21,738 bases of DNA from Prevotellaceae bacterium UBA4359 (GTDB taxonomy: Bacteria > Bacteroidota > Bacteroidia > Bacteroidales > Bacteroidaceae), in NCBI GenBank assembly GCA_002393555.1, contig DGSP01000091.1:1-21738 (forward strand), given 5' to 3'. Each line of letters opens with the position of its first letter. Position 1 is the stretch's first letter. Made by a program: the position numbers and the translations under genes. The notes under the pieces were generated by a model. That model saw nothing but the letters and a program-made list of their open reading frames with translations, ran no database searches and was not told where the DNA came from. Below are positions 1 to 6,597 of the stretch, piece by piece.

Positions 1-256
1 TTCGAAATATTCGTTGTTGAAAAAAGCATCCTCGGGTTTATAGTGAGAGTCTCCGATTGGAAAATCCTATGCTTTAACCTTTTTTAATTATTCCTCTCTC
101 TCCGTCTTCCCTAATTATCCCTATCTTTGCATTGTCTTTATGATTCGGATTGCTGTTTGCCCAATCGCGATTTCGACATCGGGCCACCGTCCCTTTGCTG
201 CGACATTCAATGGATAGAGACTATATATATAAATAAGGTATATAAAAGGATTCACT
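1..256. other. Left edge and nadC leader; no gene assigned
   Basis: No complete gene is visible. Short open stretches reach the window edge. On the plus strand one frame ends at TAG 41-43 and another at TAA 85-87, and either could be the C-terminus of an upstream gene. On the minus strand, bases 66 to 1 read as a protein-like peptide (PIGDSHYKPEDAFFNNEYFE) but lack a normal start codon after the in-frame TAG at 69-67. I cannot choose between these. The rest appears to be the promoter and leader of nadC; an AT-rich alternating TA tract lies at about 222-245. Confidence 0.4.
122..129 (+). promoter_or_regulatory. Putative -7 promoter element of nadC
   Basis: TATCTTTG matches the Bacteroidota -7 consensus TAnnTTTG. 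No good TTTG-like -33 element lies about 20 bp upstream, so the call rests on the -7 box and position. It would give a leader of roughly 120 nt before the nadC ATG. Confidence 0.45.
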
Positions 257-1132
257 ATGTTAAGTGTAGAAGAACTCAACGATAAACTCATCGACCTTGC
301 CTTTGCCGAAGACATCGGCGACGGCGACCACACCACACTCTGCTGCATCCCTGCCGATGCCTATGGCGAAAGCAAACTCCTCATCAAGGAAGAGGGCATC
401 TTTGCTGGTGTGGAGATAGCCAAAGAGGTGTTCCGCCGCTTCGACCCCACGATGGAGGTGGAGGTGTATATTCAGGATGGTGCCCATGTGAAGCCCGGCG
501 ACATCGTCATGTCGGTGAAGGGTAAGGAGCAGAGCCTCCTTCAGACCGAGCGGCTGATGCTCAACATCCTCCAGCGCATGAGCGGCATTGCCACCATGAC
601 CCACAAGTATCAGCAGGCACTCATCGATGCAGGCACCAAGACCCGTGTGCTCGACACCCGAAAGACCACGCCCGGTATGCGCATGCTGGAGAAAGAGGCC
701 GTCAAGATTGGTGGCGGCATGAACCACCGCATCGGACTTTTCGACATGATTCTGCTCAAGGATAACCACATCGACTTCTGTGGTGGGGTGCATAATGCCA
801 TCTCTCGTGCCAAGCAATACTGCAAGGACCACGGGAAAGACCTCAAGATAGAGTGTGAGGTGCGCAACTTCAAGGAACTCGATGAGGCTCTTGCCGAAGG
901 TTGTGACCGCATCATGTTCGACAACTTCACGCCCGAAGACACGGCGAAGGCGGTCAAACTGGTGGCCGGCCGTGCTGAGACGGAATCCTCTGGCGGCATT
1001 ACCTTCGACACGATGATTCCATACGCCAAGGCGGGTGTTGACTTCATCTCCTTCGGTGCCTTGACTCACAGTGTGAAGGGTCTCGACATGAGTTTCAAGG
1101 CTGCGGGAAGCGACAAACTCATTATAAAGTAG
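257..1132 (+). CDS. nadC: Nicotinate-nucleotide pyrophosphorylase (carboxylating), quinolinate phosphoribosyltransferase
   Basis: This cytoplasmic enzyme converts quinolinate and PRPP to nicotinate mononucleotide, CO2 and pyrophosphate, which commits quinolinate to NAD synthesis. The 291-residue length is normal for the family. The N-terminal domain (about 1-115) ends in the conserved stretch around ER 98-99 and LQRMSGIAT 105-113. The barrel holds DTRKTTPGMR 133-142, GGGMNHR 152-158, LKDNH 167-171, ECEVRN 199-204 and ESSGGI 243-248, which together form the phosphate- and quinolinate-binding active site. All expected basic and acidic residues appear intact. The ATG at 257 follows an A/G-rich stretch (AAAAGGA). 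The gene seems to be transcribed alone from a promoter near 122. Its stop codon TAG is the first triplet of a purine-rich array with a 7-nt period. Confidence 0.96.
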   Translation: MLSVEELNDKLIDLAFAEDIGDGDHTTLCCIPADAYGESKLLIKEEGIFAGVEIAKEVFRRFDPTMEVEVYIQDGAHVKPGDIVMSVKGKEQSLLQTERLMLNILQRMSGIATMTHKYQQALIDAGTKTRVLDTRKTTPGMRMLEKEAVKIGGGMNHRIGLFDMILLKDNHIDFCGGVHNAISRAKQYCKDHGKDLKIECEVRNFKELDEALAEGCDRIMFDNFTPEDTAKAVKLVAGRAETESSGGITFDTMIPYAKAGVDFISFGALTHSVKGLDMSFKAAGSDKLIIK

Positions 1133-1163
1133 TGAAGAGCGGAGTGTGAAGAGTGAGAAATCT
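1130..1163 (+). repeat. Degenerate 7-nt-period array after the nadC stop codon
   Basis: From base 1131 the sequence reads as successive heptads AGTGAAG, AGCGGAG, TGTGAAG, AGTGAGA. The first overlaps the nadC stop codon TAG (1130-1132). The array leads into the inverted-repeat element at 1164. Similar arrays follow ftsY, batD and batE. Confidence 0.5.
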
Positions 1164-1208
1164 AAGTTACTTTTGCTGACGAGAAACGAGCAGCATGGCT
1201 GATAACTT
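1164..1208. repeat. Intergenic inverted-repeat element, copy A
   Basis: The element is bounded by AAGTTA at its left end and TAACTT at its right end. Inside are the shared block GCATGGC and a small hairpin CAGC-ATG-GCTG (1191-1201). A second copy with the same ends and the same GCATGGC block lies at 15386-15434, and a half-copy lies at 14582-14602. No coding potential is seen. It may be a dispersed non-coding repeat or a structured RNA processing or termination signal. Confidence 0.55.
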
Positions 1209-1258
1209 GGATATTTTTCGCGAAAATCGTCTTGCCGAGGAAAATAATTGGAAATTTG

Positions 1259-1290
1259 TTTGGTCGGGTCGTGAAAAAGCACTACCTTTG
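1259..1290 (+). promoter_or_regulatory. Promoter of tRNA-Arg
   Basis: TTTG at 1259-1262 and TACCTTTG at 1283-1290 are separated by 20 bp. This matches the Bacteroidota housekeeping (-33 TTTG, -7 TAnnTTTG) consensus very well. Transcription would begin near 1297, about 110 nt upstream of the mature tRNA. Confidence 0.8.
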
Positions 1291-1406
1291 CACCCGCAAA
1301 ATGCGTGGGCGCGTGTCCGTGCATGATGTCTTGTGTGGCTGAGCCATGCGTAGAAATTCCGAGTGGATGAATCCTGCACTAAAGGACTGGAGTCCATGAA
1401 AAGGAT

Positions 1407-1480
1407 GGTCCGGTAGCTCAGCTGGATAGAGCAACAGCCTTCTAAGCTGTGGGTCTTGGGTTCGAATCCCAACCGGATCA
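1407..1480 (+). tRNA. tRNA-Arg, anticodon UCU
   Basis: The cloverleaf can be drawn by hand. The acceptor stem GGTCCGG (1407-1413) pairs with CCGGATC (1473-1479) with one G-U pair. The D stem is GCTC/GAGC. The anticodon stem ACAGC/GCTGT surrounds loop CTTCTAA with anticodon TCT at 1441-1443. The T arm is TTGGG-TTCGAAT-CCCAA. The discriminator base is A1480, and CCA is not encoded. It reads AGA and AGG arginine codons. Confidence 0.96.
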
Positions 1481-1626
1481 CGAAGAAACACCCCTAATTT
1501 TCAAAAACAAAAGGGTTGAGCGTTCCAAATTTCGCAAGGCGAGCATTGCGGGCTCGCAGGATGCGCAAAGACCTGTACTTCTCCAAAGTAAAAAAGATTT
1601 GAAAATTACAAAAACGATAACAAAAA
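1481..1626 (+). other. Leader region between tRNA-Arg and rpmB
   Basis: No gene is visible. A perfect 6-bp hairpin GCGAGC (1539-1544), loop ATTGCGG, GCTCGC (1552-1557) lies about 70 nt before rpmB and has no T-run. No convincing terminator follows the tRNA, and no strong TAnnTTTG box precedes rpmB (TACTTCTC at 1576-1583 is a poor match). Read-through from the tRNA promoter is therefore possible. Confidence 0.35.
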
Positions 1627-1887
1627 ATGTCAAAAATTTGTCAGATTACAGGTAAGAAGTCAGTGGTGGGTAACAACGTGTCTCACTCGCTTCGCAGAAC
1701 AAAAAGACGTTTCGATGTCAACTTGTTCACCAAGAAATTCTACTATGTAGAGGAAGATTGCTGGATTGTACTCAAGGTGAGTGCAGCAGGTTTGCGTATC
1801 ATCAACCGCATTGGTCTCGACGCTGCTCTGAAGCAGGCTGTCGCTAAGGGTCACTGCGAGTGGAAGGACATCCAGGTTATTGGCTAA
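1627..1887 (+). CDS. rpmB: 50S ribosomal protein L28 (bL28)
   Basis: This is a structural protein of the large ribosomal subunit. The 86 residues begin with the typical MSKICQITGKK start and carry the basic stretch SHSLRRTKRRFDVNL, the usual bL28 core, followed by the family pattern of a beta-rich middle and the C-terminal LKVSAAGLRIINRIG segment. Only one cysteine (in KICQ) lies in the N-terminal motif, so no zinc ribbon is expected. It is the first gene of a three-gene ribosomal cluster, rpmB-rpmG-bL38, with short gaps (27 and 10 nt), which I expect to be co-transcribed to the terminator at 2314. Confidence 0.96.
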   Translation: MSKICQITGKKSVVGNNVSHSLRRTKRRFDVNLFTKKFYYVEEDCWIVLKVSAAGLRIINRIGLDAALKQAVAKGHCEWKDIQVIG

Positions 1888-1914
1888 TCACATTAAAGTA
1901 AGGAGAACAGAACT

Positions 1915-2103
1915 ATGGCAAAGAAAGCGAAAGGCAATCGTGTACAGGTCATCCTTGAGTGCACGGAAATGAAGGATAGCGGTCTTCCAGGAACATCGAG
2001 ATACATCACCACAAAGAACCGCAAGAACACTCCAGACCGTTTGGAGTTGAAGAAGTATAACCCAATCCTGAAGCGAATGACAATTCATAAGGAGATTAAA
2101 TAA
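1915..2103 (+). CDS. rpmG: 50S ribosomal protein L33 (bL33)
   Basis: This large-subunit ribosomal protein has 62 residues, the length usual for Bacteroidota. It starts MAKKAKGNRVQVILEC and ends in the conserved LKKYNPILKRMTIHKEIK. A single cysteine (ILEC) is present instead of the paired CxxC motifs of zinc-binding L33, so this is the zinc-independent (C-minus) form. It lies 27 nt after rpmB and 10 nt before the bL38 gene. Confidence 0.96.
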   Translation: MAKKAKGNRVQVILECTEMKDSGLPGTSRYITTKNRKNTPDRLELKKYNPILKRMTIHKEIK

Positions 2104-2113
2104 TTAGACAACT

Positions 2114-2266
2114 ATGGCAAAAAAAACCGTCGCAACCCTCCAGAATAAGGATGGTCGTTCTTACACGAAGGTCATCAAGATGTTCAAGTCTCCCAAGACG
2201 GGTGCATACGCATTTGATGAGAAAATGATTCCAGCAGAGTCTGTGAAGGAATATCTGAAGCACTAA
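2114..2266 (+). CDS. DUF4295 family ribosomal protein (bL38)
   Basis: This is a 50-residue, very basic protein: MAKKTVATLQNKDGRSYTKV followed by IKMFKSPKTGAYAFDEKMI and the tail ESVKEYLKH. The sequence and its place just after rpmG match the DUF4295 family of Bacteroidota. As I recall, this family was identified as a previously unknown large-subunit protein, bL38, in the cryo-EM structure of the Flavobacterium johnsoniae ribosome; the family-to-bL38 link is from memory. The ATG at 2114 follows the rpmG stop by 10 nt. It is the last gene of the cluster, with a clear intrinsic terminator about 50 nt downstream. Confidence 0.9.
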   Translation: MAKKTVATLQNKDGRSYTKVIKMFKSPKTGAYAFDEKMIPAESVKEYLKH

Positions 2267-2313
2267 TCATAGAGCAGAAGGTCGGTTTTGGCTCTTCTGT
2301 ATCATAAAAATGT

Positions 2314-2347
2314 AAAACCTCTCCATTTTTCGGGGAGGTTTTTTTGT
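2314..2347 (+). terminator. Intrinsic terminator of the rpmB-rpmG-bL38 unit
   Basis: An 11-bp stem forms from AAAACCTCTCC (2314-2324) and GGGGAGGTTTT (2332-2342), with one G-U pair and a 7-nt loop. A T-run overlaps and follows the 3' arm (2339-2345). Confidence 0.9.
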
Positions 2348-2374
2348 TTTTCTCGCTGAAAGGCAGTAACTTTG
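2343..2374 (+). promoter_or_regulatory. Promoter of ftsY
   Basis: TTTG at 2343-2346, a 20-bp spacer and TAACTTTG at 2367-2374 match the Bacteroidota consensus fully. The -33 element lies inside the T-run of the preceding terminator, so termination and initiation signals are packed together. The leader before ftsY is about 80 nt. Confidence 0.8.
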
Positions 2375-2463
2375 TCGTTCTAAAGCGTGAGGTTGTTTCT
2401 TTGCCATCTGCTTTCATGCTGACAGATAGAATCATAAGTAGTTAAGAAAAAAAGGAAAAAGAT

Positions 2464-3423
2464 ATGGGATTTTTTGATTTGTTCTCCAAGAAAAAGAAGG
2501 AGACACTGGACAATGGGTTGGCCAAAACGAAGGAGAGCGTGTTTGGCAAGATTGCTCGTGCTGTGGCCGGAAAATCGAAAGTGGATGATGATGTGCTGGA
2601 CAATCTGGAGGAGGTGCTGATTACGAGCGATGTGGGTGTCGATACGACATTGGAAATCATCCGCAGGATAGAGGAGCGTGTGGCTCGCGACAAGTATGTG
2701 GGCACGGATGAACTGAACAGGATTCTGCGCGAGGAGATTGCTGGGTTGCTGACCGAGAACAATACGGATGACACGGAGGGTTTCCAGATTCCGGCCAATG
2801 CTCATAAGCCATACGTCATCTTGGTGGTGGGCGTGAACGGAGTGGGGAAGACCACGACGATAGGGAAGTTGGCCTATCAGTTCAAACAGGCAGGATTGAA
2901 GGTCTATCTCGGTGCTGCCGACACGTTCCGTGCCGCTGCGGTGGAGCAGATTTGCATCTGGGGCGAGAGAGTGGGGGTGCCGGTGGTGAAGCAGCAGATG
3001 GGCAGCGACCCTGCCGCTGTGGCTTTCGATGCCGTGAGTTCGGCCAAGGCGAACGGGGCTGATGTGGTGATTATCGACACGGCAGGCCGTCTGCACAACA
3101 AGGTGGGGCTGATGAATGAGTTGACGAAGATAAAGAATGCGGTGAAGAAAGCCGCTGGATATGAGGCTGATGATGTGATGCTTGTGCTGGACGGCTCGAC
3201 AGGACAGAATGCCTTTGAGCAGGCTAAGCAGTTCACGAAGGCGACGGAGGTCACTTCGATGGCCATCACGAAGTTGGACGGAACGGCGAAAGGAGGAGTG
3301 GTGATTGGCATCAGTGACCAGTTCAAGATTCCAGTGCGCTACATCGGGCTGGGCGAGGGAATGGAGGACCTTCAGGCGTTCAACCGAAAGGAGTTTGTGG
3401 ATAGTCTGTTTGGAGAGAATTAA
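2464..3423 (+). CDS. ftsY: Signal recognition particle receptor FtsY
   Basis: This SRP-receptor GTPase docks ribosome-nascent-chain-SRP complexes at the inner membrane for co-translational insertion by SecYEG. The 319 residues comprise a short basic amphipathic N-terminus (MGFFDLFSKKKKE), a helical N domain (about 20-100) and the GTPase G domain. G-domain motifs are GVNGVGKTTTIGK 123-135 (P-loop), DTFRAAAVEQ 153-162 (insertion box), DTAGRLHNK 205-213, TKLDGTAKGG 269-278 and GLGEGMEDLQAF 295-306. The long acidic A domain of E. coli FtsY is absent, as in most Bacteroidota. It is transcribed from a strong promoter at 2343. Its stop codon TAA (3421-3423) opens a 7-nt-period array. Confidence 0.97.
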   Translation: MGFFDLFSKKKKETLDNGLAKTKESVFGKIARAVAGKSKVDDDVLDNLEEVLITSDVGVDTTLEIIRRIEERVARDKYVGTDELNRILREEIAGLLTENNTDDTEGFQIPANAHKPYVILVVGVNGVGKTTTIGKLAYQFKQAGLKVYLGAADTFRAAAVEQICIWGERVGVPVVKQQMGSDPAAVAFDAVSSAKANGADVVIIDTAGRLHNKVGLMNELTKIKNAVKKAAGYEADDVMLVLDGSTGQNAFEQAKQFTKATEVTSMAITKLDGTAKGGVVIGISDQFKIPVRYIGLGEGMEDLQAFNRKEFVDSLFGEN

Positions 3424-3448
3424 AAGTTAAGAGTTGATAATTGATAAT
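3421..3448 (+). repeat. 7-nt-period array after the ftsY stop codon
   Basis: Four consecutive heptads, TAAAAGT, TAAGAGT, TGATAAT and TGATAAT, start exactly at the ftsY stop codon. The following bases (TGAGGG, TGAGAAAT, TGAGAAAG) keep a similar rhythm up to the rimO start. Confidence 0.55.
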
Positions 3449-3460
3449 GAGGGTGAGAAA

Positions 3461-4768
3461 TTGAGAAAGAACACGATAGATATTATCACGTTGGGATGCT
3501 CGAAGAATCTGGTGGATTCGGAGCGGCTGATTCGGCAGTTGGAGTTGAACGGCTACCGTGTGACGCACGATAGTGACCATCCGCAGGGGGAGATTGTGGT
3601 GGTGAACACGTGTGGCTTCATTGCTGATGCACAGGAAGAAAGCGTGAACATGATTCTGTCGCTCTGTCAGGCGAAGGAGGAAGGGCGTGTGAAGCGGGTG
3701 TATGTGATGGGCTGTCTGTCGCAGCGCTTCATGAAGGAACTGGGCCATGAGATTCCGCAGGTGGACAAGTTCTATGGCAAGTTCAACTGGACGGAACTGC
3801 TCAGCGACTTGGGCAAGACGTATCAGCAGGAACGTCAGTATGAGCGTCGTCTGACCACTCCGAAACACTATGCTTACCTGAAGATTTCGGAGGGGTGCGA
3901 CCGCCATTGCGCCTATTGTGCCATCCCCATCATCACGGGTCGTCATCAGAGCCGGCGGATGGAGGACATCGTGGCAGAAGTGGAGCATCTGGTGGGTGAA
4001 GGAGTGAAGGAGTTCCAGTTGATTGCACAGGAACTTACTTACTATGGATTAGACCTTTATGGTGAACAAAAGATAGCCGAGTTGGTGGAGCGGATTAGTG
4101 ACGTGAAGGGTGTGAAGTGGATTCGTCTGCACTATGCTTATCCGATGAATTTCCCTTGGGAACTTCTGCGTGTGATTCGGGAGCGGAAGAACGTGTGCAA
4201 GTATCTCGACATCGCCTTGCAGCACATCAGCACGAAGGTGCTTGCCAACATGCAGCGCCATGTGGACAAGGAAGAGACCTATCGGTTGATTGAGCGCATC
4301 AGGAAGGAAGTGCCAGGCATTGCGCTCCGCACCACGCTAATGGTCGGTTTCCCTGGTGAAGGAGAGGCGGAGTTTGAGGAACTGAAAGAGTTTGTGCGTT
4401 GGGCTCGATTCGACAGGATGGGGGCTTTTGCCTATTCGGAGGAGGAAGGAACGCCTGCCCAGAAGAACTTTGTGGATGAGGTGCCTGAGGAGGTGAAGCA
4501 ACGGCGTTTGAGCGAGTTGATGGACTTGCAGCAGGGCATTTCGGCAGAAGTGCAGGCCGCGAAAGTAGGGCAAACTCTGAAAGTCGTCATTGACAGGAAG
4601 GAAGGGGAGTTTTATGTGGGCAGGACTGAGTTTGACTCGCCAGAAGTTGATCCCGAAGTGCTCATTCCTGTGGCTGACGGCGCATTGAGAAGAGGCTGTT
4701 TCTATAAAGTGCAAATCGTTGATTCAGACGACTTTGATTTATACGGAAAGAGATGCCCTTCTGTTTGA
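3461..4768 (+). CDS. rimO: Ribosomal protein S12 methylthiotransferase RimO
   Basis: This radical-SAM enzyme adds a methylthio group to an aspartate of ribosomal protein S12. I choose the TTG at 3461, giving 435 residues starting MRKNTIDIITLGCSKNLVDS, the usual family N-terminus. An upstream TTG at 3434 would add nine residues coded by a repeat array. The N-terminal MTTase domain holds three cysteines for one Fe-S cluster (C13 in GCSKN, C51 in VNTCGF, C85 in MGCLS). The radical-SAM cluster motif CDRHCAYC is at 146-153, followed by PIITGRHQSR. The C-terminus has the TRAM domain. The gene follows ftsY by 37 nt and is probably co-transcribed with it. Confidence 0.94.
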   Translation: MRKNTIDIITLGCSKNLVDSERLIRQLELNGYRVTHDSDHPQGEIVVVNTCGFIADAQEESVNMILSLCQAKEEGRVKRVYVMGCLSQRFMKELGHEIPQVDKFYGKFNWTELLSDLGKTYQQERQYERRLTTPKHYAYLKISEGCDRHCAYCAIPIITGRHQSRRMEDIVAEVEHLVGEGVKEFQLIAQELTYYGLDLYGEQKIAELVERISDVKGVKWIRLHYAYPMNFPWELLRVIRERKNVCKYLDIALQHISTKVLANMQRHVDKEETYRLIERIRKEVPGIALRTTLMVGFPGEGEAEFEELKEFVRWARFDRMGAFAYSEEEGTPAQKNFVDEVPEEVKQRRLSELMDLQQGISAEVQAAKVGQTLKVVIDRKEGEFYVGRTEFDSPEVDPEVLIPVADGALRRGCFYKVQIVDSDDFDLYGKRCPSV

Positions 4769-4823
4769 TGCGGCTGGAGTTCACTAAATAGCAATCGTAA
4801 CCATCAAATTGTAACTCAAATAG

Positions 4824-5102
4824 ATGACGAACAAGGAATTATTAGAGAAGTTGTCACAGAAGACAAACTTCGAGATGGATGAAGTGAAGAAACTTTCTTC
4901 TTCGCTGATTGAGTCGGTGTTGGAAAGTCTGTCTGATGGCAACAGCGTGACAATTCAAGGTTTTGGTTCGCTTGAGCCTCGTGAGAAGGCGAGTCGAAAG
5001 ATTTACAACCCCACAACAAAGACCTATCTGGTTGTGCCTCCGAAGAAAACTGTCGGCTATAAGATGAGTGCAGCCCTGAAGGATAGACTAAATGCAAAGT
5101 AA
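4824..5102 (+). CDS. HU/IHF-family DNA-binding protein
   Basis: This is a 92-residue nucleoid-associated protein of typical HU length. The helical dimerisation half (1-40) is followed by the saddle motif GFGSLEPREKASRK (46-59) and the flexible arm IYNPTTKTYLVVPPKK. The arm keeps the proline (YNP, P63) that HU and IHF insert between base pairs to bend DNA, and a closing helix AALKDRL follows. It should bind and bend DNA as a dimer in the cytoplasm. It is a divergent HU and may not be the main housekeeping copy. The next gene, an HU-membrane-LysM protein, starts 4 nt after its stop, so the two are probably co-translated and could form heterodimers. Confidence 0.9.
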   Translation: MTNKELLEKLSQKTNFEMDEVKKLSSSLIESVLESLSDGNSVTIQGFGSLEPREKASRKIYNPTTKTYLVVPPKKTVGYKMSAALKDRLNAK

Positions 5103-5106
5103 CACT

Positions 5107-6597
5107 ATGAACGAGAAACTGTCATTCCAAAATATCGCTGATTTGATTGTTCAGAAAGCCGATGTGCCGAAGAAAACGGCGGACACTTTTGCCAAGGCTT
5201 TTTTCGACACAATTACCGACACGTTGGTTGCTGGAGAGGAAACGGTCAAGGTGAAAGGCCTCGGTGTCTTTAAGTTGGTGTCGATGGGAAGTCGCGAGAG
5301 TGTGAACGTGTCGAATGGGGAGAGAATCGTCATTCCTGGATATAAAAAGGTGGCTTTCACTCCTGAGGATGGAGTGGTGGAGTTCTTGAACAGGAAGGCG
5401 GTGGAGGATGAGGCTGCATCTGTCTCGGCTGTTTCTGCCGTTGCTGATGCGCCGGAAGTGCAAGAGATTCCTGCTGTTGTTGAAGAAGATAAGGTTGAAG
5501 ATAAGGCTGAAGATGCCTCGCCCGTGGAGACGGAAAAGACGGTGGAAGAACTGATTCAAGTGGCCGAACCGACACATGTTGAAGAGCCGCAAGATGCGTT
5601 CGCTGGAATAGATATGCTTATTTCCACGCCCGAAAGTGTGGAGGAAGTTCGTCAACAATATGAAGAGGCGAAAGCGAGAATGGAAGTGGCTGTGGAAGAG
5701 GCTCGTAAGGCCAACGCAGAGAAGGTGCGCCTGGAAAAACTGCTTGAACGACTGGAGGCCAATGCTGTGCCAGAAAGTGTGGTGGAGTTGCAGGGTGGCG
5801 AGACAAAGGAGGGAGAGGCGGAAGCAGCGGAAAAAATAGAGAATCAGCCGAGTGGAGAGGTGCAGGACAAGACATCTGCAGAGGAGGCGACAGAGGGAGA
5901 AAGACGGCAAAGGGCATTTGACCGTTTGATGAACGAGTCGTCCCGAAAGGAAGAACCGCAAGAGACACGAAAATGGGGCTGGCAATTTTGGACAGCCGCA
6001 GTCGTTGTTTTCTTGATAGTCATCGGCTTTCTGCTGTATCAGACCTTCCGAAATATAGAAGCCGTGGAGAAAGTGCAAATGGCCGAAATGCCTGCTAAGC
6101 CCACAAAATATCCTGCCAAGAAGGGTAAGCCGACGATAACTCAGCCGACAGTTCCTGTAGCAAGTTCCTCGGCGCATAAGAAAGATTCTGCTGCTCAGGC
6201 AACGAAGTCGGAAACTTCGAGAATATCGACTCCTTCGACTCCACCTGCACAGCCAGCCCAATCGGCCCAATCGGTCCAACCCGTGTCGCCAACTAAGCCT
6301 GCTGCCGCACAGAAAACAGAACAGAAGCCTGCTGCAGCCAAAGGCGTGGCAAATGACAAGAAGCAGGAAAAGACTGTGACAAAAGACAAAAAGCAGGAAA
6401 AGGCTGTGGCAAAAGACAAAAAGCCAGAGCAGAAGCCGACACGTCCGACCTCTCATGTGATGCAACGGGGCGAGTCTCTCACTCGTGTCTCCCAAAAATA
6501 TTATGGGACTAAAGATTCCGTTCAGGCAATCATACGGAAGAACAAACTGAAAGACCCCAACAACGTGCCTCTGGGTTATGTGATTAAACTTCCATAA
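5107..6597 (+). CDS. HU-like domain / coiled coil / transmembrane / LysM protein
   Basis: This 496-residue protein has an unusual domain order. Residues 5-97 form an HU-like fold (GLGVFKLVSMGSRES, then IPGYKKVAF). An acidic linker follows, then a predicted coiled coil (about 177-220, VRQQYEEAKARMEVAVEEA), a second charged linker, and one membrane span at 290-313 (TAAVVVFLIVIGFLLY). Next come a proline/alanine/lysine-rich stalk with 10-residue repeats and a C-terminal LysM domain at 449-496 (VMQRGESLTRVSQKYYG). With the HU domain inside and LysM in the periplasm, it could tie DNA or an HU partner to peptidoglycan; this function is inferred. The arm proline of HU is absent. I chose ATG 5107 over ATG 5092, which overlaps the HU stop. 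Related Bacteroidota proteins pair HU-like domains with SPOR domains. Confidence 0.85.
   Translation: MNEKLSFQNIADLIVQKADVPKKTADTFAKAFFDTITDTLVAGEETVKVKGLGVFKLVSMGSRESVNVSNGERIVIPGYKKVAFTPEDGVVEFLNRKAVEDEAASVSAVSAVADAPEVQEIPAVVEEDKVEDKAEDASPVETEKTVEELIQVAEPTHVEEPQDAFAGIDMLISTPESVEEVRQQYEEAKARMEVAVEEARKANAEKVRLEKLLERLEANAVPESVVELQGGETKEGEAEAAEKIENQPSGEVQDKTSAEEATEGERRQRAFDRLMNESSRKEEPQETRKWGWQFWTAAVVVFLIVIGFLLYQTFRNIEAVEKVQMAEMPAKPTKYPAKKGKPTITQPTVPVASSSAHKKDSAAQATKSETSRISTPSTPPAQPAQSAQSVQPVSPTKPAAAQKTEQKPAAAKGVANDKKQEKTVTKDKKQEKAVAKDKKPEQKPTRPTSHVMQRGESLTRVSQKYYGTKDSVQAIIRKNKLKDPNNVPLGYVIKLP
6355..6432 (+). repeat. 30-bp tandem repeat in the HU-LysM stalk
   Basis: Units 6355-6384 and 6385-6414 differ at only three positions. 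A partial third unit follows at 6415-6432. They code for DKKQEKTVTK, DKKQEKAVAK and DKKPEQ, a charged stalk just before the LysM domain. Copy number may vary between strains. Confidence 0.8.

Noticed and set aside
260..1324. A 354-codon minus-strand open frame across nadC
   Set aside because: It is a shadow of nadC, whose active-site motifs are complete, and its product has no family features.
1167..1491. Short minus-strand frames across the tRNA and its promoter
   Set aside because: They overlap a complete tRNA gene in antisense and have no protein-like features.
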